Source: Hydrangea macrophylla
Taxonomy: Eukaryota > Streptophyta > Magnoliopsida > Cornales > Hydrangeaceae
Direction: 5' to 3'
Length of the DNA stretch: 64,000 nt
Assembly (NCBI GenBank): GCA_033977485.1
Contig: CM066991.1
Location: forward strand, 37,321,850-37,385,849
Shown: positions 45,186-54,706 of the stretch, in pieces
Position numbering within the stretch: the stretch's first letter is position 1
How the letters are laid out: each line of letters begins with the position of its first letter
Translations under genes and position numbers: made by a program
Notes under the pieces: model-generated
Told to the model about the DNA's origin: nothing
What the model saw: the letters and a program-made list of their open reading frames with translations, nothing else
Database searches by the model: none

Positions 45186-46277
45186 ATGGCCCCCATTAGT
45201 TCTCAAATCCTCTTCCCATGGATGGATACTCTCTCTGGCATTGACAAGCTCAATTTTGAGTGCTTCAGACTAAACAATCTCTTCTCTTTCCAACAGATGA
45301 ATCTAAATGAGGGTCTACTTCGCGCCGCCGTTCAATGTTGGGATCCTGCTCTCAATGTCTTTCATTTCGGCTCTCAGGAGATTTGCCCCTTATTTGAGGA
45401 GTTTAGCGCCATTCTCCACACGGGTCCTTCTGCTGAATTGATGGTTCCTCAGATTCAGGCCGGGTATGTCCGGGACATAGCCACCCTTCTCCACATGTCT
45501 CGGAATGCGGCGGGCTCTTTTGTTCATGACAGGCAAATCGACTTTGAGCGCCTTTCTTCTGTTTATGCTCCCATAGGGGACCCTTACAATGGTGAGTATC
45601 AGATCATTCGATGTAGTGCCTTGTCGATTGCTATGGTCTCGTACTTTCTCTTTCGATCATCTTCGGACACTCTCATACCCATCGCCTGCGGTTTGCGGGA
45701 GATGAAAAGTGCTGTTATGCTAGTCCTTGGTGAAACTCTGATTGGATTGGGCCATGCTCATGCTACTGGGGTCATGTTATCCGCTAGGGCACCTTTCGTC
45801 TTGCAAATTTGGCTCATGGAGCGTCTGGACCTCTTCATACATGCTTCCCATCTCCGTGGGTCACTTCCTTATGATTGCATGGAGATTCACAGCTTGTTAC
45901 AGTCTGCCGACGCGTGGCTTGGTTGGCTTCAGGGCCACTCTTCTAGTGATATCTGTTGGGTTTGTCCATCGTGGATCTGTCGCTCTGTTGCTGTACGCCT
46001 CCCTGGACGACCTGGCATCTGGCTGCCGGGTTTGCATGCTACGACTTTCTACATTCCTGACCGAGTTGTCCATCAGTTTGGACTTGTGCAAGATGCTACT
46101 GAATCTGTGACTGCTGATTTTACCAGGGGGTCCCCTCTGCGTCCTTCTATTGTGAAGGATTTCATGGAGGCTTGGCCCAACAGAATGGCCGCTCCTTTCC
46201 CGAGGGTTCCTACTCTGACTGTGCCTACTACCGAATATCTCCTAGAGATCCAAGCCTTGGTTGCGAGGCGAGCTTGA
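45186..46277 (+). CDS. Antisense DUF7745-like ORF in C
   Basis: An uninterrupted 363-codon ORF on the strand opposite gag-pol, with a TATA-like sequence ~60 bp upstream and a GC-palindrome cluster before that. It shows the pattern of the plant DUF7745 / Ogre extra ORF family (from memory): 'LLRAAVQCWDPALNVFHFGS' with 'EICPLFEEFSAILHTGP' at residues ~45-85, and 'APFVLQIWLMERLDLF' near residues 203-218, a motif related to the 'LQ.W..ER' of plant mobile domains. No transmembrane segment or catalytic signature is evident. It may have introns downstream, but the ORF ends cleanly in TGA. It is the only long intact non-gag-pol frame in the window. Confidence 0.75.
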   Translation: MAPISSQILFPWMDTLSGIDKLNFECFRLNNLFSFQQMNLNEGLLRAAVQCWDPALNVFHFGSQEICPLFEEFSAILHTGPSAELMVPQIQAGYVRDIATLLHMSRNAAGSFVHDRQIDFERLSSVYAPIGDPYNGEYQIIRCSALSIAMVSYFLFRSSSDTLIPIACGLREMKSAVMLVLGETLIGLGHAHATGVMLSARAPFVLQIWLMERLDLFIHASHLRGSLPYDCMEIHSLLQSADAWLGWLQGHSSSDICWVCPSWICRSVAVRLPGRPGIWLPGLHATTFYIPDRVVHQFGLVQDATESVTADFTRGSPLRPSIVKDFMEAWPNRMAAPFPRVPTLTVPTTEYLLEIQALVARRA

Positions 46278-46704
46278 CGGACACATGCATAATAATGTAG
46301 ACGAAAACAGGGAAAAGCTTACTATTTTACAAAACTTTCTGACTGACCCTGCCTACTCTTTGTTTACGATTTTGAATGTGATTTTCCTTATTTTTCTCTT
46401 CAAAAAGTGTTGTTATCTTTTAGGAAAGTTCTAACATGTTCAATCAAAGTGTTCCCCCCCTTTCAATTAATCTTTTATGAAGAATTTTCCTTTCAAATGT
46501 CTTTTCTCGGCTCTTCACCTTACTTTGAATTTTGCTTTAGGCTTCATTCTTTCTATACCATGAACTCTCATTTTTTTCTTTATAGTATGCATCTTGATAG
46601 CCAGGAGATCCAAAGATAGGTTTCAGACAGATATCTGGGTTCTTCGGCTAGCAAACGAAATTTACCCCTGGCTTTAGGGCTTTGAAGTAGTTCTGGGCAA
46701 ACGC

Positions 46705-46723
46705 CAGTTTGCCCCTAGTTTTT
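46705..46723 (-). other. Internal polypurine tract copy in C
   Basis: CAGTTTGCCCCT (plus strand) is identical to 40248-40259, where CA is the LTR terminus and the rest is the tract. It lies 6.4 kb upstream of the true 3' tract in element sense. Confidence 0.7.
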
Positions 46724-46845
46724 ATTTTTTTTATTTATTTATTTTTTTTTTGAGTGGACCGAGGACTTTGGAGAGCCCTCCTACTTATCCCTGAGTGGTT
46801 GCCTACTACCGTTCGGGCGGTTTTATTTATGTGACCGAACCAAGT

Positions 46846-46891
46846 AGGTTGCCTACGTATCCCCTAGCGGGAATCAGGTCAAGTGTAGTTC
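46846..46891 (-). other. Conserved ~46-nt block, post-integrase copy in C
   Basis: Plus strand 'ggttgcctacgtatccc', 'gcgggaatcaggtcaag' and 'gtagttc'. It begins 30 bp after the integrase stop in element sense. Confidence 0.75.
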
Positions 46892-46922
46892 ATCGAGGTA
46901 GGAGGCTTTGAGAAGAAAGGTT

Positions 46923-47897
46923 TCAAGCAAAATACTTCTTGAGGCGATCGAGGTTAATTGCTTGTTTAAATTCAACCCCGTCCAGGTCCATGAGATAAGC
47001 CGCTCCTCCGGAAAGGAGAGTCTTAATGATGTATGGCCCGACCCAGTTGGGTTTGAATTTTCCTCTGGGGTCATAAACAGGCACTTTCAGTTCTTTGAGG
47101 ACAAGGTCACCCTCAGCAAGCTTCCTTGGGCAGACCTTTTTGTTGAAAGCATGGGCTATCCTCTTCTGGTACCGGGTATGGTTGATCGCGGCCAGCCTCT
47201 TCTCGTCGAGTAATATCAACTCCTCATACCTTCCTTGTACCCATTCTGATTCGGTTACTTCGCACTCTGCCAAGACCCTGAGAGAGGGTATTTCTACCTC
47301 AATTGGGAGGACCGCCTCCATTCCGTAGACCAATGAGTACGGAGTAGCACCTGTTGAAGCTCTGACCGAGGTTCGGTACCCCCACAGAGCAAATAGCAGC
47401 TTTTTATGCCAGTCCTTATATGTATCCGTCGTTTTCCCCAAGATTGCCTTAACATTCTTGTTTGCCGCCTCTACTATTCCATTCGTCTGAGGCCTGTACA
47501 GCGATGATTGGTGACGAGTGATCTTATACCTTTCCAAGAGCGGGATGACTTCTCCTTGGAAATGACTGCCATGATCGGAGATAAACTCATTTGGGACCCC
47601 ATACCTACAGATTATGTTTTTCTCGATGAAACTTACCACATCTTTGGCTTTCAAAGTTGCATACGAGGCTGCCTCTACCCACTTTGTAAAATAATCAATC
47701 GCCACGATTATGTACCGGTGCCCATTGGAACCTCTCGGAACTATCTCACCAATGATATCGATCCCCCATACGGAAAACGGCCAAGGGGTGGTCATGCTAT
47801 AAAGCTGTGACGGCGGAGTGTGCATTAGATTTGCATGAATCTGGCATTTGTGACACCTTCTAACATACTCACAACAGTCTTTGTCCAAGGTTGTCCA
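46923..47897 (-). pseudogene. Integrase of C (separated by one TAG)
   Basis: In the same frame as the upstream polyprotein, separated only by TAG at 47900-47898. The zinc-binding CHKC is near the start. Catalytic Asp 1 is in 'WGIDIIGEIVP', Asp 2 in 'FISDHGSHF' and Glu in 'GIVEAANKNVKAI'. The C-terminal domain with 'KPNWVGPYIIK' ends 'AINLDRLKKYFA'. The catalytic triad and the fold are intact, so loss depends on the stop. It would insert the cDNA into the genome as part of the pre-integration complex. Confidence 0.92.
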
Positions 47898-50800
47898 CTA
47901 GTATCTTTGTCGGATGATCTTCTTCGCTAGCATGTGCCCATTCATGTGGGGCCCACACACTCCCTCATGAATTTCTTCCATCATTCTCTTAGCTTCCCTT
48001 CCATATAGGCACTCTAGATTGTTCCCGGTGTAGGATTTCTTCCATAACTTACCTGCATAGATCACAAATTGAGCGGCGAACCGCCGAATTCCCTTTCTAT
48101 CCTTTTCTGAGGCTCCCTCGAGGTATTCTCCTTCTTTAATGAACTTCCACACATCCTCATACCATGGTACTTCCTCTTCGTCCTCCACGGCTGCGACTAA
48201 TTCAAACGACGGTTGTTTCCTCACTTCTATGGATAGCGGGATCATGGTAGTTTTGGAGGGGATTTGGATCATCGAGGCCAAGGTAGCCAATGAGTCGGCT
48301 AATTGGTTTTCTTCACGAGGGAGGTAGTAAAAAGAAATCTTTTGAAATTGCGCTTTCAGACTTTCCAGGTAATCATGGTAAGGTCTCAGTTTCTCATGCT
48401 TTACTTTCCAATCTCCCCGGACCTGGGATATGATCAAATTGGAATCTCCAAAGACATCAATCCGTCCGACTTTCAAAGCCAAGGCTGCTTCCATCCCAAT
48501 TATGCAGGCTTCGTACTCCGTGGTATTGTTGGTTGAGTTGTATTTGAGTTTGACAGCTAATGGGGTAGGGGTCCCATCGGGTGCTATGAGAATGATTCCG
48601 ACCCCGTAACCTAATTGGTTGGCTGCTCCATCAAAGTACATTTTCCACAACTCCTCCTTCACCTCCATTATTCCCTCATCTGGGAACCTGAATTCTCCTT
48701 CGTCCTCGGATTCCACAGCGAGATCGGCTAAAAACTCGGCGACAGCCCTCCCTTTTACGGACTTGGCAGTGACATATTTAATATCGAATTCAGCCAGCAT
48801 CATGGTCCAACGGGAAATCCTACTGGTCAAGACGGGTTTTTCGAATAGGTATTTTAGTGGGTCCATTCGGGATATCAAGATCACAGGGAATGCTAGCATG
48901 TAGTGGCGAAGGCGACGAGTACACCAGACTAAGGCCCAATAGGCTTTTTCCAAGGGCGAGTACTTCAACTCGTATCCGATCATTCTCTTGCTCAAGTAAT
49001 AAATGGCCTTCTCCACGTGCCCCTCTTCTCCTTCTTGGGCCAACATACATCCCATCGAATCTTCGGATACGGAGAGATAAAGCAACAATGGTTTCCCGGG
49101 TGATGGTGGTGATAGGGCAGGGGGGTTCTGGAGGTAGGTTTTGATTTTGTCGAAGGCTTTTTGGCAAAGGGCGTCCCATTTGAATTTTTCTCCTTTTCTA
49201 AGCAGTTTGAACAATGGATCACAGGTCAAGGTGAGTTTGGAAATGAAGCGGCTGATGAACTGTATTCTCCCTAAGAACCCTCTCAGTTCTTTCTCATTTC
49301 TTGGTGGGTTCATTTCGGTTATGGCTTTTATCTTGGCTGGGTCTACTTCGATCCCCTTTTGGGTAATAAGGAACCCTAACAACTTTCCTGTGGTAACTCC
49401 GAAGGTACATTTCTGCGGGTTCAGCCTCATCTTAAACTCCCTCAATCTCCCAAAGAATTTTCTCAAAGCCTCTAGGTGCCCTCCCCTCTCTTTGGACTTC
49501 ACAATCATATCGTCCACATACACTTCCACCTCCTTGTGGATCATGTTGTGCAGTAAAGTGGTGGCAGCCCTTTGATAGGTCGCACCTGCATTCTTATGTC
49601 CGAATGGTATAACCCTATAGTAATATGTCCCCCATGGAGTGATGAATGTGGTTTTCTCCCTATCCTCGGGTGCCATGAGGATTTGATTATACCCAGAGAA
49701 TCCATCCATGAAAGATAGAAGCTCATGTCCCGCAGTGTTATCGACCAACACATCGATGTGGGGTAATGGGAAATCGTCTTTAGGGCTTGCCTTGTTTAAA
49801 TCTCGAGAGTCAACGCAAACCCTAACACGACCATCTTTCTTTGGGACAGGTACAATGTTGGCAATCCATTCTGGATACTCGGTGACCATCAAGAATCCAG
49901 CTTTTAGTTGCTTTTCAACCTCCTCTTTTACTTTAAGTGCCCATTCTGGCCTCATTCGCCTCAATTTCTGTTTTATGGGTTTCGAATTGGGAAAGAGAGG
50001 GATGTGGTGTTGGACTATCTTTGGATCAATACCTGGCATATCATTATAAGACCATGCAAAAACATCTTTGAATTCATTTAATAGATTGATTAGTTCTTTG
50101 CTTTCTTCATTGCTAAATGTTGAGCCGATAAAGACATTTTGAGGATTATCTTCATTTCCTAGATTAATCGTTAGAGTGTCTTCAATGATTTTACATGCAG
50201 ATTCTTTGTCAATTAACTTTTGCAATTCATTAGGTATTCCATGATTAACACATTCATCACATTCATTAAGCGCATTCGAGTAGGCGGAATCAGTCATACT
50301 TTCATTGATTTTGTTAGGAGTGATTACAACAGACATAGCAATAGTAAGATGCCTCATTCGGGCCATTACAGACTCCGGGTGAGGGGGATACTTATCACTA
50401 GACTCAAAGACCCACTCCTTGTTGGCTCCTTGCTTGAGCTCCATAGTGATGCAACCTGGCAGTCCTCCGGTGTCTATCTTCTCTCCCTCTTCTAGTTCCA
50501 GCTCTTCTTCCAGCGCATCCTCTTCCAGCACATCCTCAACATTCCCTTCCTCGGCCTTGACCTCCAAACCCTTGTTTTCTTCCCCTTTTCCTTCGACTTC
50601 TACCCCTTCCTTTCTCAATAGATTCTGCATGACCGGTCCTTCTAGTACACCGATCCAATCGTCGACAGTAACAGGCTTTTCAGGCACTTGCAGAAAGGGA
50701 TCCTTGTGTTTGGAGAATTTGTGGGAGAAAAAGATTTCGAACCCCGACTTTAAGCGCTTGTCCTTCTGGTCCACCCATGGCTCTGGGAAACCACAGAAGG

Positions 50801-51968
50801 GGAAGTCTTCTCCCTCCTTCACGAAGTATCCATTGAGCGTCTTGAGGTAAGGGTCTAGCGGCGCATCGAAAGCCTTCTTCTTTGCCCTTAGTTCCTTCTT
50901 CGTTGGCTGATACCCCAGGCCGTGAGTATGAGTCTGAGTAGGAATTCTTGGAAACTCAGGCAGGCCCTGAAGGTTCTTTCCCAATCCTAATCCCGGAATG
51001 AAGCCCATCTTCTTCATGATCCCTGCGACCACTGGACTGGCATGCTGATCAAAATAAAGCGGTAGGAACTCTCGCGGCTTTCCCTCATCCAGTATGTTAA
51101 TTAACTCGAATCCCCCCAAACCTGTCCCCTCTTCTTGCAGCTGTACCTCTAAGACTGGTGCGCTTGATGAAGCTTCAGACGGACGAACCCAGCTATCCCC
51201 GAGCATGTCACAGACCCTGCTCTTCCAAACAAATTTGACCTTCTGGTGGATTGTCGATGGTATGGCGCCCAAACTGTCTAACCATGGCCTTCCAAGTAGC
51301 AGGTTGAAGGATGCAGGAATGTCGATGACCTGAAATTCAGCCTCTTTCTCAAGTGGACCGACAGCGAGGTGAAGGAGAATTATGCCCATGACAGTTCTCT
51401 GAGTGTTGTCGTACGCTCTCACCCTTTGCTCAAATGGCATGAAAGTTGATTCGTCCAAATCCATGCGCTTGGCAGTTCGAAACGGGCATACGTTTAAGGC
51501 TGATCCATTGTCCACCAGACAGGCAAGCACAGTGTTACCCAAGCATTCGACGGTGACATACAAAGGTTTGTTATGTACGGGCCCTCCAGGAGGTAGGTCG
51601 TCGGACGAGAAGGTAATAGCTAGAGCCGGGATCCTACTGATCATCCCCACGGGGTCTTCCGGCGCTGTATCGATAGAGACATCGGATTGGTTCAAAGCAT
51701 CCAAGACTGCCTGCCTGTGCTTTTTGGAGGCGATCAGCAGTCCCCAGATAGTGATGTTAGCTTGCGTTTTCCTCATCTGCCTTAAAACCCTGTCCTCTTC
51801 TTCTTCTTCATTCACCTTCCCTTTCCCTTTTTCCAGTTCCCTCCCCGGGTGATCCTTTTCTAGTTCGTGCGGCCTGAAGTGTCTACCAGATCGAGTCAGG
51901 TGATTGATCCCTTCTTTTACCCAAACATCGTCGATTTCTGAAATGACCCTTGAACTTTCCTCCTCCAT
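47898..51968 (-). CDS. Ogre-type Pol polyprotein part: protease, G-patch, RT, RNase H, second RNase H
   Basis: A 1356-codon open frame. Domains in order are: retropepsin with DNGSALNV near residues 153-160 and LLLGRPWL near 223-230 (DNGS instead of DTGS is usual in Ogre); a G-patch-like Gly-rich motif near 311-355, an Ogre hallmark; a long acidic linker (about 450-500); RT with 'VRVCVDSRDLNKASP', 'FMDGFSGYNQI', 'FGHKNAGATYQ' and YVDD at about 817-820; RNase H at ~960-1090; and a second, archaeal-type RNase H starting 'MYFDGAANQLGYG' at ~1106. It ends at TAG before integrase. The ATG at 51968 is only the first after the TAA at 51992-51990. The natural product is Gag-Pol in one frame. Confidence 0.93.
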   Translation of the reverse strand: MEEESSRVISEIDDVWVKEGINHLTRSGRHFRPHELEKDHPGRELEKGKGKVNEEEEEDRVLRQMRKTQANITIWGLLIASKKHRQAVLDALNQSDVSIDTAPEDPVGMISRIPALAITFSSDDLPPGGPVHNKPLYVTVECLGNTVLACLVDNGSALNVCPFRTAKRMDLDESTFMPFEQRVRAYDNTQRTVMGIILLHLAVGPLEKEAEFQVIDIPASFNLLLGRPWLDSLGAIPSTIHQKVKFVWKSRVCDMLGDSWVRPSEASSSAPVLEVQLQEEGTGLGGFELINILDEGKPREFLPLYFDQHASPVVAGIMKKMGFIPGLGLGKNLQGLPEFPRIPTQTHTHGLGYQPTKKELRAKKKAFDAPLDPYLKTLNGYFVKEGEDFPFCGFPEPWVDQKDKRLKSGFEIFFSHKFSKHKDPFLQVPEKPVTVDDWIGVLEGPVMQNLLRKEGVEVEGKGEENKGLEVKAEEGNVEDVLEEDALEEELELEEGEKIDTGGLPGCITMELKQGANKEWVFESSDKYPPHPESVMARMRHLTIAMSVVITPNKINESMTDSAYSNALNECDECVNHGIPNELQKLIDKESACKIIEDTLTINLGNEDNPQNVFIGSTFSNEESKELINLLNEFKDVFAWSYNDMPGIDPKIVQHHIPLFPNSKPIKQKLRRMRPEWALKVKEEVEKQLKAGFLMVTEYPEWIANIVPVPKKDGRVRVCVDSRDLNKASPKDDFPLPHIDVLVDNTAGHELLSFMDGFSGYNQILMAPEDREKTTFITPWGTYYYRVIPFGHKNAGATYQRAATTLLHNMIHKEVEVYVDDMIVKSKERGGHLEALRKFFGRLREFKMRLNPQKCTFGVTTGKLLGFLITQKGIEVDPAKIKAITEMNPPRNEKELRGFLGRIQFISRFISKLTLTCDPLFKLLRKGEKFKWDALCQKAFDKIKTYLQNPPALSPPSPGKPLLLYLSVSEDSMGCMLAQEGEEGHVEKAIYYLSKRMIGYELKYSPLEKAYWALVWCTRRLRHYMLAFPVILISRMDPLKYLFEKPVLTSRISRWTMMLAEFDIKYVTAKSVKGRAVAEFLADLAVESEDEGEFRFPDEGIMEVKEELWKMYFDGAANQLGYGVGIILIAPDGTPTPLAVKLKYNSTNNTTEYEACIIGMEAALALKVGRIDVFGDSNLIISQVRGDWKVKHEKLRPYHDYLESLKAQFQKISFYYLPREENQLADSLATLASMIQIPSKTTMIPLSIEVRKQPSFELVAAVEDEEEVPWYEDVWKFIKEGEYLEGASEKDRKGIRRFAAQFVIYAGKLWKKSYTGNNLECLYGREAKRMMEEIHEGVCGPHMNGHMLAKKIIRQRY

Positions 51969-51989
51969 TTTTGCCTCTTCGTCACTCTG

Positions 51990-53555
51990 TTACCACAGAT
52001 CGTCCTCTACTTGGTTCATGCCCCGATCATCGCCTTCAAAAATCCACCAATCTGATTGCCTAATTACTTCCTCTTCCCATATTTCCGGCTGACTCCTAAG
52101 TATACAGATCCCCAGATCTTTCGGTAACTGATAAAACCTTCTCGGTTCCCGGACCATTATGATTAGCCTGGATGGATCAACTGTCATTCCTCCTACCCCT
52201 AAGAAGTAAAGACCCCGCGGCGGGGGTACAGCATGGTGGTTCGGCAGAGGATTCTTGGTGACATTGGGGGCTTTGACAGGTGGTTCAGATATGACTTTGT
52301 TGTCTATGAGGTCTTGTATTTCATGCCTTAACCTCATGCATCGATCCGTCGAGTGGCCTTTCTGCTGATGAAATTTGCAAAAGAGGTCCCCTTGGAAATT
52401 TGGCGGAAGCGGACTTGGCAGAGGTCGTGGTTCCAACGGACGGAGATGCCCCTTCGCTAACAGCCTGTCAAGAGCGGTTGACAATGATACTCCCAGATCT
52501 GAGAATTTTCTTGGTTGCTTATCCCCTCCTCCTCTTGGATGGTTTCTGGTGATATCAAATTTTCTTTCCGGCTCGCTAAGTGCATTGACATCGGTGGGGC
52601 CAGAGTGCCCCCCTGAATGCCCTCCATTTGATCCATAACTGGGCCTCCGATACCGGTTTGGTTGTTCTTCTTTCTTGATCACTCCTTCTTGAATCGCGTC
52701 TTCTATCCTGGTTCCCACATCGAACACCTCGGCAAAAGTGTTGATTGACTGAAACCTCATCTTCTCTTGATAGACTGGCTGTAGGTTTTTCATTAACATA
52801 CGGATTTGGTCTTTTTCTGACGGCCTCTGTACCATTTTTGCAGCTTTCCCTCTCCATCAGCTCAGATACTCAGCAAACGATTCTTTGTTCCCTTGCCTGG
52901 TCGTTTCTAGATCTCGAACAGTGACGTCCAGGTCTTGATTGTACTCATACTAGGCCACAAACGATTTCACGACTTCTTCCCAAACTCAGGTTTTGCTTGG
53001 CTCAAGTGTGAGGTACCACGCTAGAGCAGCTCCTGTTAAGGTTTGCTGAAATAGAACGGCCATCATGGTAGTGCTTAGACCGCTAGGCTGAAAAGCTCCT
53101 ATGCACATCCGGATATGACTGCGAGAATTCCCGGTGCCATCAAACTTATCAAACACTGGCATTTTGAACCCGGCAGGCAGTGTTTTGCGTACTCCGTCAT
53201 ACAACCCTTCCAGTTCCATTAGGTAGGTATCCACTCCCTGAGCCTTGCGCATTACCCTTTCCAACTTTTCTATCTTCTCAGTCAGCAGCTTCTCCTTCTC
53301 ATCTTTTTCTCTGTCCCTGTTGGCCCTTAGTGCGTCATTCCATTGTGCTTCCTGATCGTTGAACCAATCCCCGTCCCTTCCTCCCAAAGGCGGGTCCATA
53401 ACAGGCGGATTCATTTGTGGTGGTCAGTGATTCAGCTCTTCTATCATTCCCATCATACGGTTTATGTTCTCGGCCTGTCTTCTCATCTGTTCCGCTTGCT
53501 GCTCAACTAATATCCTTAAACCGGACATTTCATCGTTGTTTTTCTCTTCGGCCAT
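51990..53555 (-). pseudogene. gag: gag of C (one frame, five stops)
   Basis: ATG 53555 (MAEEKNN...) opens a frame that continues without indels into pol. Stops are at 53426-53424 (TGA), 52988-52986 (TGA), 52952-52950 (TAG), 52859-52857 (TGA) and 51992-51990 (TAA). A coiled-coil-like N-terminus ('LRILVEQQAEQMRRQAENI') is followed by the Gag core ('KMPVFDKFDGTGNSRSHIRM', 'LTGAALAWYLTLE', 'FVA.YEYNQDLDVTVRDLE') and the nucleocapsid-type 'FCKFHQQKGHSTDRCMRLRH' near 52360-52420. It would form the particle and bind RNA. The stops without frameshifts suggest point-mutation decay. Confidence 0.9.
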
Positions 53556-54656
53556 GTCAGCTCGTCCTCTCCTTGCTGGCCTTGCTGTGGGGTCCCTAAA
53601 CCACGCTTGATTTGCTATTTTCGCTCCTACAATAAATTTTAAAATTTTTTAGAAGACCTTTTACCTTTATTTTAACAAAAACTTCTTTTTTTGTATATCA
53701 TGCGGATGCAATGCATGTGTGCGTGTGTGCGTGTGTGCCTACTCTATATGCCAAAAAGAAAAAAATCCTAATCCTAACACATAAACACATAATCACATAA
53801 GGTCTTCACTCATGTCAAGTGCGCCAATTTCTCCTCTCATTGTGATCCTTACTACTCTCTCAGAGGTGAGATTTTTCAAAAATGATTTTCAAAGATGTTT
53901 GGGTTTCTTTTAACATTCATTTGAAGATTTTTTGAATTTATTTCTTTGCGAAATTGATCAAGTGAAAATATACCTTAACAAAGGAAATTTTGATTCGAAA
54001 GGAGAAGAAAGATTTTTGTATTTTCTTTGAAAGAGTGAATGAATAATAAAAAAACTTTGGAAAGAGGAAATTCTTTAGGTAGGAGGATCACATGACCGGA
54101 TTATCACCGTACTTTTCATGAATTCGGATGCATACAAGGTCAATGATACTTAACTAAATATGATATAAGAAGTATAATCTTATAATCAAGGTTCGGCGTG
54201 TCCTCCAAATGTCATGTAACATGAGGAGAAATTGCTAAAAGATGATTAAAAGATTATTCATCTTTCATCAAGCAAGTATCGTCATCATCTCAACTAATCC
54301 CTTCCGGGCATACAAAACTTCCTAACACATAACCCTAATCAAGAATTGATTTCCTAAGATTTGAAATGCTCTATAGAAACTACTATACAAAGGCTGGGTT
54401 TTGGTCAAATAAGGGACCCTTGACACACACCCGATAGGATGCTTAATATACCAAATCATGGTACGAGATCAAGGGTGATCAGAAAGTCCCATGATAACTT
54501 GACCGACCGGGTTGCCCCGAGCCTCCAAGGTCATAGTTCCGTGCAATCGACTGGCTGGACATGCAAGTGAAATGCAACAGGCACACAAAGATTAATTAAT
54601 TCGATTAAAAGTATATTTTTCAAGTCTAATCCTCAAGTGAACCCAAAATTAGAATT
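53556..54656 (-). other. 5' leader of C
   Basis: About 1.1 kb between the primer site and gag on the minus strand, AT-rich, with a short GTGTGC microsatellite at about 53718-53740. No ORF1-like frame, which some Ogre elements have upstream of gag. Confidence 0.6.
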
Positions 54657-54706
54657 TTGGTCTGCGAAACCAGAGATTCTGGGTTCGATCCCCAGCAGAG
54701 TCGCCA
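54657..54706 (+). other. tRNA-Arg-like 3' half (anticodon arm to CCA) overlapping the C primer site
   Basis: On the plus strand the 50 nt fold exactly as tRNA positions 27-76. Anticodon stem is 54657-54661 / 54669-54673 (one G-U pair). The loop at 54662-54668 has U33 and GCG at 54664-54666. The variable loop is AGATT (54674-54678). The T stem is CTGGG/CCCAG (54679-54683 / 54691-54695) around TTCGATC. The 7-nt acceptor strand is 54696-54702, with discriminator G 54703 and CCA 54704-54706. The acceptor 5' strand and D arm are not recognisable upstream, so it is not a tRNA gene. From memory it matches plant tRNA-Arg(ACG), except G for A34 and two acceptor bases. Confidence 0.85.
54689..54706 (-). 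other. Primer binding site of C
   Basis: Minus strand TGGCGACTCTGCTGGGGA, 3 nt after the 5' LTR end. Ogre-lineage elements are known to use tRNA-Arg. Confidence 0.9.

Larger units (their letters stand above)
46278..46922. other. Region between antisense ORF and integrase of C
   Basis: Holds the 3' untranslated region of the antisense ORF, a T-rich run (46720-46752), an internal polypurine-tract/LTR-start copy (46705-46723) and a second copy of the conserved 46-nt block (46846-46891). Confidence 0.6.

Noticed and set aside
41945..46277. Ordinary host genes surviving between transposons
   Set aside because: Both lie within the LTR boundaries of C between integrase and polypurine tract, carry C-family GC words upstream, and belong to families known from retroelements. 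A captured host gene remains an ultimate origin but not a present locus.
48139..51852. Numerous plus-strand ORFs opposite C pol
   Set aside because: Serine-rich or low-complexity shadows of the minus-strand polyprotein, with no GT-AG structure or recognised motif, unlike the true antisense genes at 41945-46277.
54657..54706. A nuclear tRNA-Arg gene
   Set aside because: Only positions 27-76 are present, CCA is encoded, and no D arm or 5' acceptor strand can be found upstream. The position next to an LTR marks it as a primer-site structure.
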